64,000 nt of DNA from Symploca sp. SIO3C6 (GCA_010692425.1 JAAHHJ010000016.1:37853-101852); one strand, 5' to 3'. Positions 24,514 to 34,088 are shown, counted from the stretch's first letter. Made by a program: numbers and translations. The notes: generated by a model from the letters alone, not told the origin.

Positions 24514-26133
24514 TTAACTCAGTTGAGCAACTGATTGATTTTGCAGTAATATTTCATTGGTCAATAAATCCTCAACCGTAATTCTTAAAGAACGCTCACT
24601 ATCTACTTGGAATTGGACTTTAATGCGATCGCTCCCTGGATTGCCAGGAGGTGTCAGTTGGGCAATGCTTCGAGCTCCGTCACGGTCATTGAGAGGTTGC
24701 ACGGCAGTTTTGCCACTATCTAATTGACGAGTAATCAGACGATCACCATCAAAATAAACCTCGGTGCTGCCAGTTTGTGTACCTAACTCACCAACAATTA
24801 GTTCAATACTAGGCTGACTCTGGGCTGATGCTCCTAAAACTAACTCTACTGGATTATCCATGGGGTAAGGTTGTCCGGCTTTAATAATCGAATGCCAATT
24901 GTGGCAGTTGTTGCGTCGATCCCAGTAGCGGATACCATAGCTGTGGTAGAGAAAATCCTTGACTTCGATGCCCTGAGAAAGCCCTAGGGCACCATGAGCA
25001 ATTGCTTCAAAGGGTTTTTCGCAGCGAATTTTATCTGAGTCAAAGTATTGTTTTACCCAACTTTGCACAGCTGGAATCTTCACCGTACCGCCCACTAGTA
25101 AGACAGCATCAATATCTGATACTTCTATACCATTACGCCGCCCTTGTTGCAGCAAGCGCCCCATCATATCATCAAGGGTATCAAAAAACTGGTATTCTCT
25201 CAAGATCTTTTCAAAAGTATCTCGGTCTAGGTTTAGTTCGTAACTTTCAAAGGTTTGATCATTGAAATATACTTCCTGAGCCAACTGTTTTTCTGAAAGT
25301 TGAATTTTCAAGCGTTCTGCCAGTCTGGTAGTTAGGGGAGATTTCGGTAATCCTTGTTTTTGGGCAAAGTAATCCACTAGCCAGTTATCAAGATCTGAAC
25401 CACCCAAGTTTTGCCCGACTTTTGCTAGTACACGAGCAATTTTTACCTTCTGTGCCGAATTTTCGCCCAGTGACTTCTTACCCCACTTAAGGATAAAACC
25501 CAGAGGCTTACTACTAGTTTGAGTACTTTGATTAAGCTTAACTAAAGATAAATCCAGAGTGCCGCCGCCAAAGTCAATTACTAGCATAGTTTCCCCATCA
25601 GCCAGCCCATAACCCAAAGCAGCAGCAGTAGGTTCATCCAACATCCTTACCTGTTCCACTGGCAAAGATTGACATACCCCACTAAGCCAATGGCGGTAGG
25701 CTTCAAAACTATCTACAGGCACACTCAAAATTAGAGATTCAAGAGTTTTTTCTGGAGAGGGTTCCAGTTTGGCAAGCAATTGCTTAAGAAACCATTGCCC
25801 TACCTGTTCAAAAGAGACAATTGTTCCATCTAATTCGGGCAGAAATCCCTGAATATCTGTACCAATTCCCCGCTTAAAACTGCGAAAGAAGCGTGGTTCA
25901 TTGCTCAGATCCAAACCGCGATCGCGCACTGCCTGCCCTACAATAACTTTACCCTGAGCCGCGTCTTCTACATAAACTAAGCTAGGAATTAAGGGAGGAT
26001 TTTGCCCTAACTGTAGCGACAATCCAGATAAGTTGATAGTTTCTGGCTGCTGGGTTGCCATATTCCAGCGGCTGATTACAGTATTACTAGTGCCAAAATC
26101 AATTGCGTAGGAAGTATTGGGAGTCGTAGACAT
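24514..26133 (-). CDS. Hsp70-family protein (DnaK-like)
   Basis: 539 aa. The actin-like ATPase domain is complete: phosphate 1 (IDFGTSNTVIS), phosphate 2 (LVIDFGGGTLDLSLV), LDEPTAAALGYG and the adenosine motif VLLVGGTVKIPAVQ. The substrate-binding part is short (about 390-539) and lacks a DnaK lid, so it is not a canonical chaperone; such proteins often work with specific partners. It precedes a NACHT protein on the same strand, separated by a heptamer array. Confidence 0.9.
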   Translation of the reverse strand: MSTTPNTSYAIDFGTSNTVISRWNMATQQPETINLSGLSLQLGQNPPLIPSLVYVEDAAQGKVIVGQAVRDRGLDLSNEPRFFRSFKRGIGTDIQGFLPELDGTIVSFEQVGQWFLKQLLAKLEPSPEKTLESLILSVPVDSFEAYRHWLSGVCQSLPVEQVRMLDEPTAAALGYGLADGETMLVIDFGGGTLDLSLVKLNQSTQTSSKPLGFILKWGKKSLGENSAQKVKIARVLAKVGQNLGGSDLDNWLVDYFAQKQGLPKSPLTTRLAERLKIQLSEKQLAQEVYFNDQTFESYELNLDRDTFEKILREYQFFDTLDDMMGRLLQQGRRNGIEVSDIDAVLLVGGTVKIPAVQSWVKQYFDSDKIRCEKPFEAIAHGALGLSQGIEVKDFLYHSYGIRYWDRRNNCHNWHSIIKAGQPYPMDNPVELVLGASAQSQPSIELIVGELGTQTGSTEVYFDGDRLITRQLDSGKTAVQPLNDRDGARSIAQLTPPGNPGSDRIKVQFQVDSERSLRITVEDLLTNEILLQNQSVAQLS

Positions 26134-26145
26134 TATTGATTTTTA

Positions 26146-26278
26146 TTATGGTTCATGGTTCATGGTTCATTGCTCATGGTTCATTGCTCATGGCTCATGG
26201 CTCATGGCTCATGGTTCATGGCTCATAGTTCATGGCTCATGGCTCATGGCTCATGGCTCATAGTTCATGGCTCATGGG
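26146..26278. repeat. TCATGGC / TCATGGT heptamer array
   Basis: About 18 degenerate heptamers built on CATGGCT / CATGGTT / CATTGCT in the 213-bp gap between thrS and the Hsp70-like gene. No gene here. Confidence 0.9.
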
Positions 26279-26346
26279 GTTTGTATTCGACAGTTGTGGT
26301 ATACACTCCCAATGAACAATCAACAATGAACTATGAACAATCAACA

Positions 26347-28164
26347 TTAGAAATTATCGCGGTTAACAATCGCTTGATTCATCTTTTCAACTACTTCTGC
26401 CACGGGCATTACTCCCAATTCTCCAGAAGCACGGGTGCGGATGCTGAGGCCCTCGGCTTCCACTTCCTTGGCACCAACAACTGCCATCACTGGAATTTTG
26501 GCTTTCTCAGCATTGCGAATTGCCTTGCCTAGTCGTTCACCACTAGTATCTGCCTGGGCTCTAATTCCAAGCGATCGCATTTTCTCAACCACGTCTTTGA
26601 TAAAGGGTAATTGCGCCTCACCGACTGGTAGTAACCGCGCTTGCACAGGGGCTAGCCAGAAGGGAAAATCACCAACATATTCCTCAATTAAAATCCCAAT
26701 TAGTCTTTCTAATGAACCAAAGGGCGCACGGTGAATCATAATCGGGCGCTTACGAGTGCCATCCTCTGCTACATATTCCAATTCAAAACGCTTTGGCAGA
26801 TTATAATCTACCTGTACTGTACCCAACTGCCACTCGCGCTCCAGGGCATCGCTAAAGATAAAGTCCAGTTTGGGCCCATAGAAAGCTGCTTCTCCGATAC
26901 CTTCAAAGTAGTTCATGCCCAATTTTTCCACGGCACGACGGATGGCACCCTCTGACTTTTGCCAAACCTCATCTGAACCAATATACTTATCAGATTCTGG
27001 ATCACGAAAACTCAGTCGGGCTTTGAAATTTTTCAGTTGCAAACTCTTGAACACCGACAGAATCAAATCTACAACATTGAGAAATTCCTGATCTAATTGT
27101 TCTGGAGTTACAAACAGGTGGGAGTCATCAACAGTAAAGCCTCGCACTCGGGTTAAGCCCCCCAGTTCCCCAGATTGCTCATAACGATACACTGTACCAA
27201 ACTCTGCCAAGCGCATAGGTAGCTCACGATAGGAGCGTAACTCACTCTTGTAGATTTGAATATGGAAAGGACAATTCATTGGCTTGAGGACAAAACCCTG
27301 TTCTGCTGCCGCTGCTTCCTCATCCTCGGCCATCATCGGAAACATGTCTTCTTTGTAATTTTGCCAGTGACCAGAAACTTTAAACAGATCGATTCTACCA
27401 ATATGGGGCGTTACTACTGGCAGATAATTGCGTTTAAGTTGCTCTTGTTTAAGAAAATCCTCTAAGGTACTGCGCAAAACTGTTCCTTTCGGCGTCCACA
27501 GGGGCAACCCAGGCCCAACTGGATCTGCAAAAATGAATAATCCCAGTTCTTTACCCAACTTGCGGTGATCCCGTTTCAGGGCTTCTGCCTTACGACGCTT
27601 GTATTCTACTAACTGTTCTGGTTTTTCCCAAGCAGTGCCGTAAATGCGCTGTAATTGAGCTTTGGTTTCGTCACCCCGCCAGTAAGCACCAGCAACGCTC
27701 TCTAATTCAATTGCCTTGGGATTTAAATCACTAGTATTTTCCACATGGGGACCAGCACACAAGTCCCACCACTCATCTCCCAGGTGGTATATAGTGATTG
27801 GTTCTGCCAAATCTTCAAGAATTTCTAGTTTATAAGGTTCAGCAAGTTTTTTAATTCGTTGCTGGGCCTCTTGGCGACTAACCTCTTCCCGAATCACTGG
27901 CAGTTTACGCTTAATGATTTTGTCCATCTCTTTTTTGATGGTCTTCAAATCTTGCTCAGTAAAGGGTTCTGGTTTATCGAAGTCATAATAGAAACCATTC
28001 TCAATACAAGGTCCGATAGTCACCTGTGCCTTGGGAAATAGCTTCTGCACCGCCATTGCCATCACATGAGAGGTAGTGTGGCGAATCTTTTTCAAGGACT
28101 CGGATTCGCTGGTGCGGGGCAGATAGATCTTTTCAGGCTGTTCTGGTGCTTCTGACTTCGACAT
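26347..28164 (-). CDS. thrS: Threonyl-tRNA synthetase
   Basis: 605 aa class II synthetase charging tRNA-Thr. The chain starts directly with the editing domain (HTTSHVMAMAV, then DLCAGPHVENT), without the N-terminal TGS-like domain of the E. coli enzyme. Catalytic core motifs: motif 2 with KPMNCPFH, ELPMRLAEFGTVYRYEQSG and TRVRGFTVDDSH, motif 3 MIHRAPFGSLERLIG; then the anticodon-binding domain from about 500. A shorter N-terminus is usual for cyanobacterial ThrS. A hairpin lies in its leader. Confidence 0.97.
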   Translation of the reverse strand: MSKSEAPEQPEKIYLPRTSESESLKKIRHTTSHVMAMAVQKLFPKAQVTIGPCIENGFYYDFDKPEPFTEQDLKTIKKEMDKIIKRKLPVIREEVSRQEAQQRIKKLAEPYKLEILEDLAEPITIYHLGDEWWDLCAGPHVENTSDLNPKAIELESVAGAYWRGDETKAQLQRIYGTAWEKPEQLVEYKRRKAEALKRDHRKLGKELGLFIFADPVGPGLPLWTPKGTVLRSTLEDFLKQEQLKRNYLPVVTPHIGRIDLFKVSGHWQNYKEDMFPMMAEDEEAAAAEQGFVLKPMNCPFHIQIYKSELRSYRELPMRLAEFGTVYRYEQSGELGGLTRVRGFTVDDSHLFVTPEQLDQEFLNVVDLILSVFKSLQLKNFKARLSFRDPESDKYIGSDEVWQKSEGAIRRAVEKLGMNYFEGIGEAAFYGPKLDFIFSDALEREWQLGTVQVDYNLPKRFELEYVAEDGTRKRPIMIHRAPFGSLERLIGILIEEYVGDFPFWLAPVQARLLPVGEAQLPFIKDVVEKMRSLGIRAQADTSGERLGKAIRNAEKAKIPVMAVVGAKEVEAEGLSIRTRASGELGVMPVAEVVEKMNQAIVNRDNF

Positions 28165-28203
28165 CGGTGAATTTATTCCTTGAGAGATTTCAAATTAGCA
28201 CAC

Positions 28204-28230
28204 AGAAGGAGGGGTAAGCTTACTCCTTCT
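28204..28230 (-). promoter_or_regulatory. Hairpin in the thrS leader
   Basis: AGAAGGAG and CTCCTTCT form an 8-bp stem about 40 bp upstream of the thrS start. There is no T-run, so it is not a simple terminator. A translational control role is possible but unproven. The rest of the 280-bp gap to the next gene shows nothing clear. Confidence 0.35.
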
Positions 28231-28444
28231 AGGGTTTGGAGATAAAAACTATTCCTAGCAAAGTGGGCAGGGCAAAGCCTAATGCCGCTTCAGGTGGCTG
28301 TAGTATTTATGTGGTCTGCCTCTATGATACAAAGGGAATTTTGCTTAGCAAGACTCACATTGTATTTAGGCGAGAGTCACAAAATGTTAAGAAATATAAA
28401 CAGAGTTAATATAATAGAGTGTGAAGAGAATCTGTGTTTAATTC

Positions 28445-28789
28445 ATGCCTCAGTCCCAGCCATCCGAAAAAGAGTTACTCAGGACGGTGCTGCAACCACT
28501 ATTAGAAGATTTTCAATATTGGTTTTCACGATCGCGCTCTTTATTAGAAACTGAAGATATTCCCTTTTTGAGCAAGGAGCAACAATCCAATTTACTCTCA
28601 CGAGTAAAACAAGCCCAACAGGAGGTTTCCACGGCTGCTATGCTCTTTCAAGCCACTGGCGGTGAAGTGGGTGTTGAAATGGCTACTCTGATGCCATGGC
28701 ACCAATTGTTGAGCGAGTGCTGGCAAGTGGGAATGCGGTGGCGCTCTCTAGCATCGGCAAGAATTGGGATGGAAAATCCCAGAAGATAG
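28445..28789 (+). CDS. DUF2605-family protein
   Basis: 114 aa, cyanobacteria-specific family of unknown function. The blocks LQPLLEDFQYWFSRSRSLLE, FLSKEQQSNLLSRV and ATLMPWHQLLSECWQVGMRWR match what I recall of DUF2605. Helical and probably soluble. It is followed by a DUF2973 gene on the same strand, a pair commonly seen together. Confidence 0.85.
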   Translation: MPQSQPSEKELLRTVLQPLLEDFQYWFSRSRSLLETEDIPFLSKEQQSNLLSRVKQAQQEVSTAAMLFQATGGEVGVEMATLMPWHQLLSECWQVGMRWRSLASARIGMENPRR

Positions 28790-28924
28790 CTAAATCAGGG
28801 GTTGTCAACTAGTTTGATCTCATCTCCTGTTTTGGATAAGCTCAACAAGCTACCGATAAAAAACCATTTTTTACCTTGATCTAAATATAAAATTTACAAA
28901 CTACTCACTCTGGAGGACTAAGCA

Positions 28925-29260
28925 ATGTTACACCTACTCTATCTAATTGCCTTTACAACGATCGCGTTTCTAGCGATTGCCAATTTAATTCGCAGCTTGT
29001 TAAGTGTGAGCCTTGATTCTCAACGTTTTTACCCACCAGCAGGAAAGTCACAAGCAAGTTGGGATCCTCAGCAAATGAACTCTTCTCCCTCTCCAGAAAA
29101 TAGTACACCACACCCGGAAATGTTGGATGAAAGAGGCAACCCAGTCAATGAACCACTTCTAGTGATGCGCTCTCTTACAGTTGAGGATGCCCGTGAAAAG
29201 TTAGATGCCTTGTACAATTGGTCTCCGAGCAACAGTGCTGAGACACAGGAAGAAAGCTAG
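28925..29260 (+). CDS. DUF2973-family membrane protein
   Basis: 111 aa. One N-terminal membrane helix (LLYLIAFTTIAFLAIANLI), a variable proline-rich linker, then the conserved HPEMLDERGNPVNEPLLVMR and TVEDAREKLDALYN. Known only as a cyanobacterial family; adjacent to DUF2605. GGAGG precedes the ATG at a normal distance. Confidence 0.85.
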   Translation: MLHLLYLIAFTTIAFLAIANLIRSLLSVSLDSQRFYPPAGKSQASWDPQQMNSSPSPENSTPHPEMLDERGNPVNEPLLVMRSLTVEDAREKLDALYNWSPSNSAETQEES

Positions 29261-29323
29261 TACCAGAAGTTATTGAGAATCTCTCGACTAGAATTCGGGA
29301 GATTCTCAGCAACTGGCTGCTGG

Positions 29324-29881
29324 TTATGGAGTATTGGATAACTTCACATTACTACCTGCAATTACAAGACCCATCAAAACTAGCATCGCTTCAACCACCG
29401 AAGTTTTATCATTAGGATTAACAACTACGACTGGAGGTCGGTTTTTAGCATTTATATAACCTAGAGCTAGCATAATTTCCTTTTGAGACCAAGCTCCTGG
29501 GCAATCCATATGAGTCAAACCAACCATCATCGGTATTTGTACTCGCTGGTTCATAAACGAGATAATCTGACGAGCGTAGACAAAATCTCTGGGGCGATTA
29601 GCGGTTACAAGCATAATATAGGTGTGGGCTCTGCGAATTAACATATCCCACATAAAATTAAAGCGAGCTTGACCAGGAGTGCCGTAGATGTGAAGTTCTA
29701 GGTTAGGGCCGAGTAAAAGTCTACCAAAGTCAAAGGCAACGGTAGTTTTTCTCTTATACAGAGATGTTTCATCAGTGGCTCTACGATCTGTGTCTACCAC
29801 TTCAATATCACTGAGCATCCGAACAAAGGTAGATTTGCCAGCGCCTGGAGTCCCTGCAACTACTGAACGCATGAATTTCAT
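29324..29881 (-). CDS. Small Arf/MglA-like GTPase, paralogue 1
   Basis: 185 aa. G1/Walker A GTPGAGKST (10-18), a G3-like YGTPGQARF in which the usual Asp of DxxG is replaced, and a G4-like THMD in place of NKxD: the signature of the bacterial SRP-beta/MglA-like GTPase group (COG2229 type). Such proteins act as polarity or signalling switches with roadblock partners. The second copy lies just upstream, and a roadblock/LC7 gene and a protoglobin gene beyond it, all on the minus strand. Confidence 0.88.
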   Translation of the reverse strand: MKFMRSVVAGTPGAGKSTFVRMLSDIEVVDTDRRATDETSLYKRKTTVAFDFGRLLLGPNLELHIYGTPGQARFNFMWDMLIRRAHTYIMLVTANRPRDFVYARQIISFMNQRVQIPMMVGLTHMDCPGAWSQKEIMLALGYINAKNRPPVVVVNPNDKTSVVEAMLVLMGLVIAGSNVKLSNTP

Positions 29882-30110
29882 TCGATTTTGCTCCGAGAAA
29901 TACTCATAAAGAATTCACTCTTGTTAAATCGCTTACATAACACAACTTGGTAAGTTAAGAAATCCAGCAACGGAAGCATAGGTATTGCCGCCGTTTTATA
30001 TTAAGAGTTAACTGTTAAAATTTCTCTTGTTTTTCGCTACTTTTGATGCTAATTATCCAAGTCGTATAGGTAATTTAATTTTATGGTTGACTTGTAAGTG
30101 GCTTAACTTA

Positions 30111-30160
30111 TATAGCAATTCTCGTTTAAGTGAGATACATTTTATCTCCTTACCTATGGC
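30111..30160. repeat. Partial copy of the 30930-31044 MITE-like element
   Basis: TATAGCAATTCTC and following bases match the left end of the element at 30930; no right end is seen. It lies in the gap between the two GTPase genes, which otherwise holds nothing clear. Confidence 0.5.
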
Positions 30161-30189
30161 CTGCGATCTGCTCTCTATTTCCTCCAAGT

Positions 30190-30723
30190 TTAATCCTGTA
30201 AGTTCATGATATTGATTAGAACATTAATAGCCTGGATAACTGAGGTTCTCTCATGAGGATTAACTGTCACAAAGGTTGGTTTATTTTCCTCATACTGGTA
30301 GCCTAGAGAATTGATAATTTCTTCTGGAGCCAATGCTCCTGAACAATCCATATGAGTCAGACCAATAACCATCGGGACTTGTGCTCGCTGTTTCATAAAC
30401 AAGAGCAGTTCACGTGCTTCCTCAAAACCACTATATTTATGAGCTGCTACTAGTAGTATGTAAGCGGAAGCCCAATTAATCAACATCTCCCACATGAACT
30501 CAAAACGAGATTGACCAGGAGTGCCATAGATTTGTAGTTCTAGGTTGGGAGTAAGCAGGAGTTTACCAAAGTCAAAGGCAACAGTAGTTTTTTCCTTCAA
30601 GGTAGATATTTCATCAGTGATTTTCCTCTCGATAGCTAAGACTTCAGTTTCACTAGCTGTCCTTACAAAGGTAGACTTGCCAGCTCCCAAAATACCTGTT
30701 ACTACTATACGCCTACTTTCCAT
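30190..30723 (-). CDS. Small Arf/MglA-like GTPase, paralogue 2
   Basis: 177 aa, clearly related to paralogue 1: G1 GILGAGKST, G3-like YGTPGQSRF, G4-like THMD, and the same VTVNPHERTSVIQAI C-terminal block. The two copies probably arose by duplication and may heterodimerise or respond to different inputs. The spacing to the roadblock gene is 421 bp, so it may have its own promoter. Confidence 0.88.
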   Translation of the reverse strand: MESRRIVVTGILGAGKSTFVRTASETEVLAIERKITDEISTLKEKTTVAFDFGKLLLTPNLELQIYGTPGQSRFEFMWEMLINWASAYILLVAAHKYSGFEEARELLLFMKQRAQVPMVIGLTHMDCSGALAPEEIINSLGYQYEENKPTFVTVNPHERTSVIQAINVLINIMNLQD

Positions 30724-30929
30724 GGTGTCTTGTCCAGTGAAAATTAACTAATCAATAATACTTAATATTTTAAGCATTAAGTATTGCTTAAAACTAGTAA
30801 TTGTAGATTTAATTTATAGCCTTAAAAATCACTGCTTAATATCCTTAATGGCGATGACAATAAACACTACTTTTATTTGAAAAAGCCATACTCTTATTTT
30901 TAATTTTCAAAGATAACTGACGCCTCTAA

Positions 30930-31044
30930 TATAGCAATTCTCAAATTAATGAAATACACTCCATCTTCTTATCTATTCCCAGTTATCTGTTAAGAACTTA
31001 CTTAAGCCAAGAGACTGTATCTCATCAATTTGAAAAACTCTATA
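30930..31044. mobile_element. MITE-like element with imperfect terminal inverted repeats
   Basis: The left end (TATAGCAATTCTCAAATTAA) and right end (complement of CATCAATTTGAAAAACTCTA) are imperfect inverted repeats of about 29 bp. The interior is AT-rich and non-coding. It fills part of the 421-bp gap between the roadblock and GTPase genes. Confidence 0.5.
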
Positions 31045-31144
31045 TCAACATTCAATTTTAGATAGCATGCACCCTTATACTCGTGAAGTATAAACTCACA
31101 TAATCCCTCTATAACCGAAGTTATTTAAGGTAAATTTTCCACAA

Positions 31145-31519
31145 TTAATACATTAAAAACTGCTTCAGATTAGTAAGTGTGCGTTTAATCTCCAGCATCA
31201 AAAGTCCCTGTTTAACATCCTTACTAGCAAGGACGAGAAATACTGCATCTGCACCACAACTAGTTAAAACGCTCAAGCCTTCTGAACCCTCAACATAAAT
31301 ACGCTCAATTTCACCTCTAGCCAGTTCTTTACCAATGCGATCACCAAGGGATAGCATGGCAGCAGACATAGCTGATACCCGTTCATCATCCATGCCTCCT
31401 GGTAAAAAGGAAGCCAAAGGTAAACCGTCAGGGGTAACTATTGCAGCCCCTTGAACATCACTAGTTGTAGTGACAAAGCTTTGCAGAATATGCCCAAGTT
31501 TTTCGGAATTGATTGCCAT
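31145..31519 (-). CDS. Roadblock/LC7-domain protein (MglB-like)
   Basis: 124 aa. The single roadblock/LC7 domain is recognisable (VQGAAIVTPDGLPLASFLP, VSAMSAAMLSLGDRI, VYVEGSEGLSVLTSCG in outline). Dimeric roadblock proteins act as GTPase-activating or regulatory partners of MglA-type GTPases. Two such GTPases follow on the same strand and a protoglobin gene precedes it by 74 bp, suggesting a shared transcript with the latter. Confidence 0.88.
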   Translation of the reverse strand: MAINSEKLGHILQSFVTTTSDVQGAAIVTPDGLPLASFLPGGMDDERVSAMSAAMLSLGDRIGKELARGEIERIYVEGSEGLSVLTSCGADAVFLVLASKDVKQGLLMLEIKRTLTNLKQFLMY

Positions 31520-31593
31520 GATTGTTTCCCTGCTTGATTTTCAGATATTAGTGTTAGGTTAACCTTTATTTAGAACACTTAGATACTTGGAAT

Positions 31594-32148
31594 TTACATT
31601 GCATCTGCACCAGTTTTGATCAGACGTCGGAATAAGCCTTCTGTCCAGCCAGTTTCCCTGAGAACAGCAGCAGAACTTACTTCTACATAAGCCTGCTCAA
31701 TGAAAGCTAGATCGATCATACAAATCCGACTCAGAGCATCCCGCAATGCTTCAGGTTTGCCATCAACTTTCACCCGCTTGCCAACTTCATTAACCACAGT
31801 AGCCATTGCTGGTACAACGTGTTGGGGACCGACACCTATTTGCACATGTACAAGACCAATACGCCAGCGGCGGTCAGCATAGGCATTTCCCCAATCATCC
31901 ATGCCAGTAAACATCTCATAAAACCATTGAATAAAGGTTTCACGCAGACGGTGCATTCGTCCCTCTTTATCTTTCATAATCGCGTCCATTTCTGGATCGC
32001 GACTCAAGTAACCATAGAAATGATCTGCCATATCTGAAGCAATTTCTTTTCCCCAATTAGACTCTGATTGTAGGAGAGATTTGTCTTCACCTGTCAAGCC
32101 AACACGCTTCTCCATCTTCTCCATAAAACTATGGGGATCTAAACTCAT
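31594..32148 (-). CDS. Protoglobin-domain heme protein
   Basis: 184 aa from ATG at 32148, which has GGAGACAATT in front; an upstream TTG is less likely. The globin fold matches protoglobin / globin-coupled sensor globins: LVHVQIGVGPQHV carries the expected proximal His101, and the helical pattern runs across the whole chain. No transmitter domain is attached, so it must signal through a partner. The roadblock gene 74 bp downstream is the likely one. It could sense oxygen, NO or redox state; that is inference. Confidence 0.85.
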   Translation of the reverse strand: MSLDPHSFMEKMEKRVGLTGEDKSLLQSESNWGKEIASDMADHFYGYLSRDPEMDAIMKDKEGRMHRLRETFIQWFYEMFTGMDDWGNAYADRRWRIGLVHVQIGVGPQHVVPAMATVVNEVGKRVKVDGKPEALRDALSRICMIDLAFIEQAYVEVSSAAVLRETGWTEGLFRRLIKTGADAM

Positions 32149-32538
32149 AATTGTCTCCTGTAGATTGTTGAGCAATAATTTAATTCTTACTTTAAGTTTT
32201 AGCAGATCAAACGTGCAGATGTCTGCATTTATTTGTGAATTTTTAGTGGTAACTGCTAAAGTAAATATCTATTTTATAGAGATAATTATTTCTTAAGAAT
32301 TATCCTGATTATGAATACAATATTAAAATGCAAATTTTTATTGATTACCTTAATTGAGCAATAGATTTAGACTACTTACAAATAAGATCACCACTAACAC
32401 TTCTAGGACTTAGCAGTCACATCCGGATATTTCTGCCCCTCAGCTGATAAGAATGCATCTGGTTCAAGTTCATCCCATTCCTCAAGTTAAAATTGAAGGT
32501 ACAAAGTCACAAATACGCCAAGGAGGATGACAATTGTG

Positions 32539-33646
32539 ATGGAGACATTAGACATTAAGCGCGAGGTCGAAAATTTGTCGCAACGCCTGGGTAAAACCCA
32601 GGACTATCTTTGACGTTGAGGCTCTAAGTGCAAAAATCCAGGATTTGGAGCAACTGGCGGCTCAACCTGATTTCTGGAATGATCAAACCTCGGCACAGCA
32701 AACCCTTCAAAATCTCAATGAACTAAAATCTAACCTTCAGAAATACGAACAGTGGCAAGCTAGTTTGGAAGATGCTAAGGCAGTTTTGGAGTTACTGGAA
32801 CTAGAAGCAGACCAATTACTGATTGAGGAAGCCGAAACCAATCTAACTCAACTTAACCACGAACTTGACCGTTGGGAACTCGAACAACTGCTATCTGGCC
32901 CCTACGATTCTAAAGGCGCTCTACTCACCATCAATGCCGGTGCTGGTGGTACTGATGCCCAAGATTGGGCCCAGATTCTACTGCGAATGTACACCCGGTG
33001 GGGAGAAGACCAAGGTTATAAAGTACAGTTGGCGGAACTTTCTGAAGGAGATGAAGCAGGGATCAAATCGGCAACTCTTGAAATTAATGGTCCCCGTGCC
33101 TATGGCTATCTAAAATCAGAGAAGGGAACGCATCGGCTAGTGCGAATTTCTCCCTTCAATGCTAACGGTAAGCGACAAACTAGCTTTGCCGGAGTAGAAG
33201 TAATGCCAGCCATAGATAACTCTGTTGAACTGGAAATTCCTGAGAAAGATTTAGAAATCACCACCTCTCGTGCTGGGGGCAAGGGCGGACAAAATGTCAA
33301 CAAAGTAGAAACTGCGGTTAGAATTACCCATATTCCCACTGGTATTGCTGTGCGCTGTACCCAAGAGCGCTCTCAGTTGCAAAACAAAGAAAAAGCATTA
33401 GTTCTGTTAAAGGCTAAACTGCTAATTATTGCTGAGGAGCAGCGTGCCCAAGAAATCGCTCAGATTCGAGGTGATATGGTAGAAGCGGCTTGGGGAAACC
33501 AAATTCGTAATTATGTCTTCCATCCTTACCAAATGGTTAAAGATCTACGCACCAATGTCGAGACAACAGCAGTTAACGAAGTCCTTGATGGTAACCTTGA
33601 CCAATTTATTGAAGCTTACCTCCGTCAGGAAAATCAACTGACTTGA
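32539..33646 (+). CDS. prfB: Peptide chain release factor 2, with programmed +1 frameshift
   Basis: Translation starts at ATG 32539 (upstream AGGAGG at 32521) and meets TGA at 32611-32613 in the context TATCTTTGAC, the classic RF2 autoregulatory frameshift. A +1 slip at CTT resumes at GAC 32612 and gives a total of 368 aa. The long frame contains the stop-codon-reading SPF motif ([14 protein letters not shown]) and the catalytic GGQ ([12 protein letters not shown]). Terminates translation at UGA and UAA. The unshifted product is only 24 aa. Confidence 0.96.
32606..32614 (+). promoter_or_regulatory. prfB frameshift site
   Basis: ATCTTTGAC: in-frame TGA preceded by the slippery CTT and followed by C, the poor termination context used for RF2 autoregulation. 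The upstream internal Shine-Dalgarno-like element of E. coli is weak here. Confidence 0.9.
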
Positions 33647-33714
33647 GCAAGCCCCTTTGGGGCAATAGGGAAAATAGAGAGAGTGTGGATGATAGGGAGG
33701 AAAGAGTGTACCCA

Positions 33715-33751
33715 AAATCTCCCCATCTCCCTCTCTTCCCATCTCCCCTGC
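33715..33751. repeat. CCCCATC / CCCTCT heptamer array
   Basis: Pyrimidine-rich array of the GGGGAGA class between prfB and the DUF3285 gene. Confidence 0.8.
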
Positions 33752-33842
33752 CCATAAGATCCAAGATTTGGATAGTAATTGTTAAGCTAGCTGTTACATT
33801 AGAGACATCAAGTACAGCTTTGAGCCCAGTTTACCCTTGTTT

Positions 33843-34058
33843 ATGAGTACAGAATCATCATCTACGGCAACTCCAGAGTCCCCTCTGAGTGAACCTACTG
33901 CCCAACAGGTATTAACCTCTACTGAACCAAAACCAAGCTACGTTAAGCTAGCCATGCGCAACATGGTGCGCAAGCGAGGTAAATCTCTATATCACTTTTT
34001 CCTGACAACTGTTGGTTTGTTAGCTGTGTTGATTGGTCTTGCCTATCTAACCCGTTAG
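33843..34058 (+). CDS. DUF3285-family small membrane protein
   Basis: 71 aa from ATG at 33843. A Ser/Thr/Pro-rich N-terminus, then the conserved PSYVKLAMRNMVRKRG and a single membrane helix (HFFLTTVGLLAVLIGLAYL). Matches DUF3285, a cyanobacterial family of unknown function. It is 30 bp upstream of ybeY on the same strand, so probably co-transcribed. Confidence 0.85.
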   Translation: MSTESSSTATPESPLSEPTAQQVLTSTEPKPSYVKLAMRNMVRKRGKSLYHFFLTTVGLLAVLIGLAYLTR

Positions 34059-34088
34059 AATTCGGCAGCTAAACTTGAGGAGGCACTG

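Noticed and set aside
26155-26532. 125-aa plus-strand ORF beside thrS
   Set aside because: The first half is a translated TCATGGC array and the rest is antisense to thrS.
28282-28554. 90-aa plus-strand ORF overlapping the DUF2605 gene
   Set aside because: It is an alternative frame of the leader and start of the clear DUF2605 gene.
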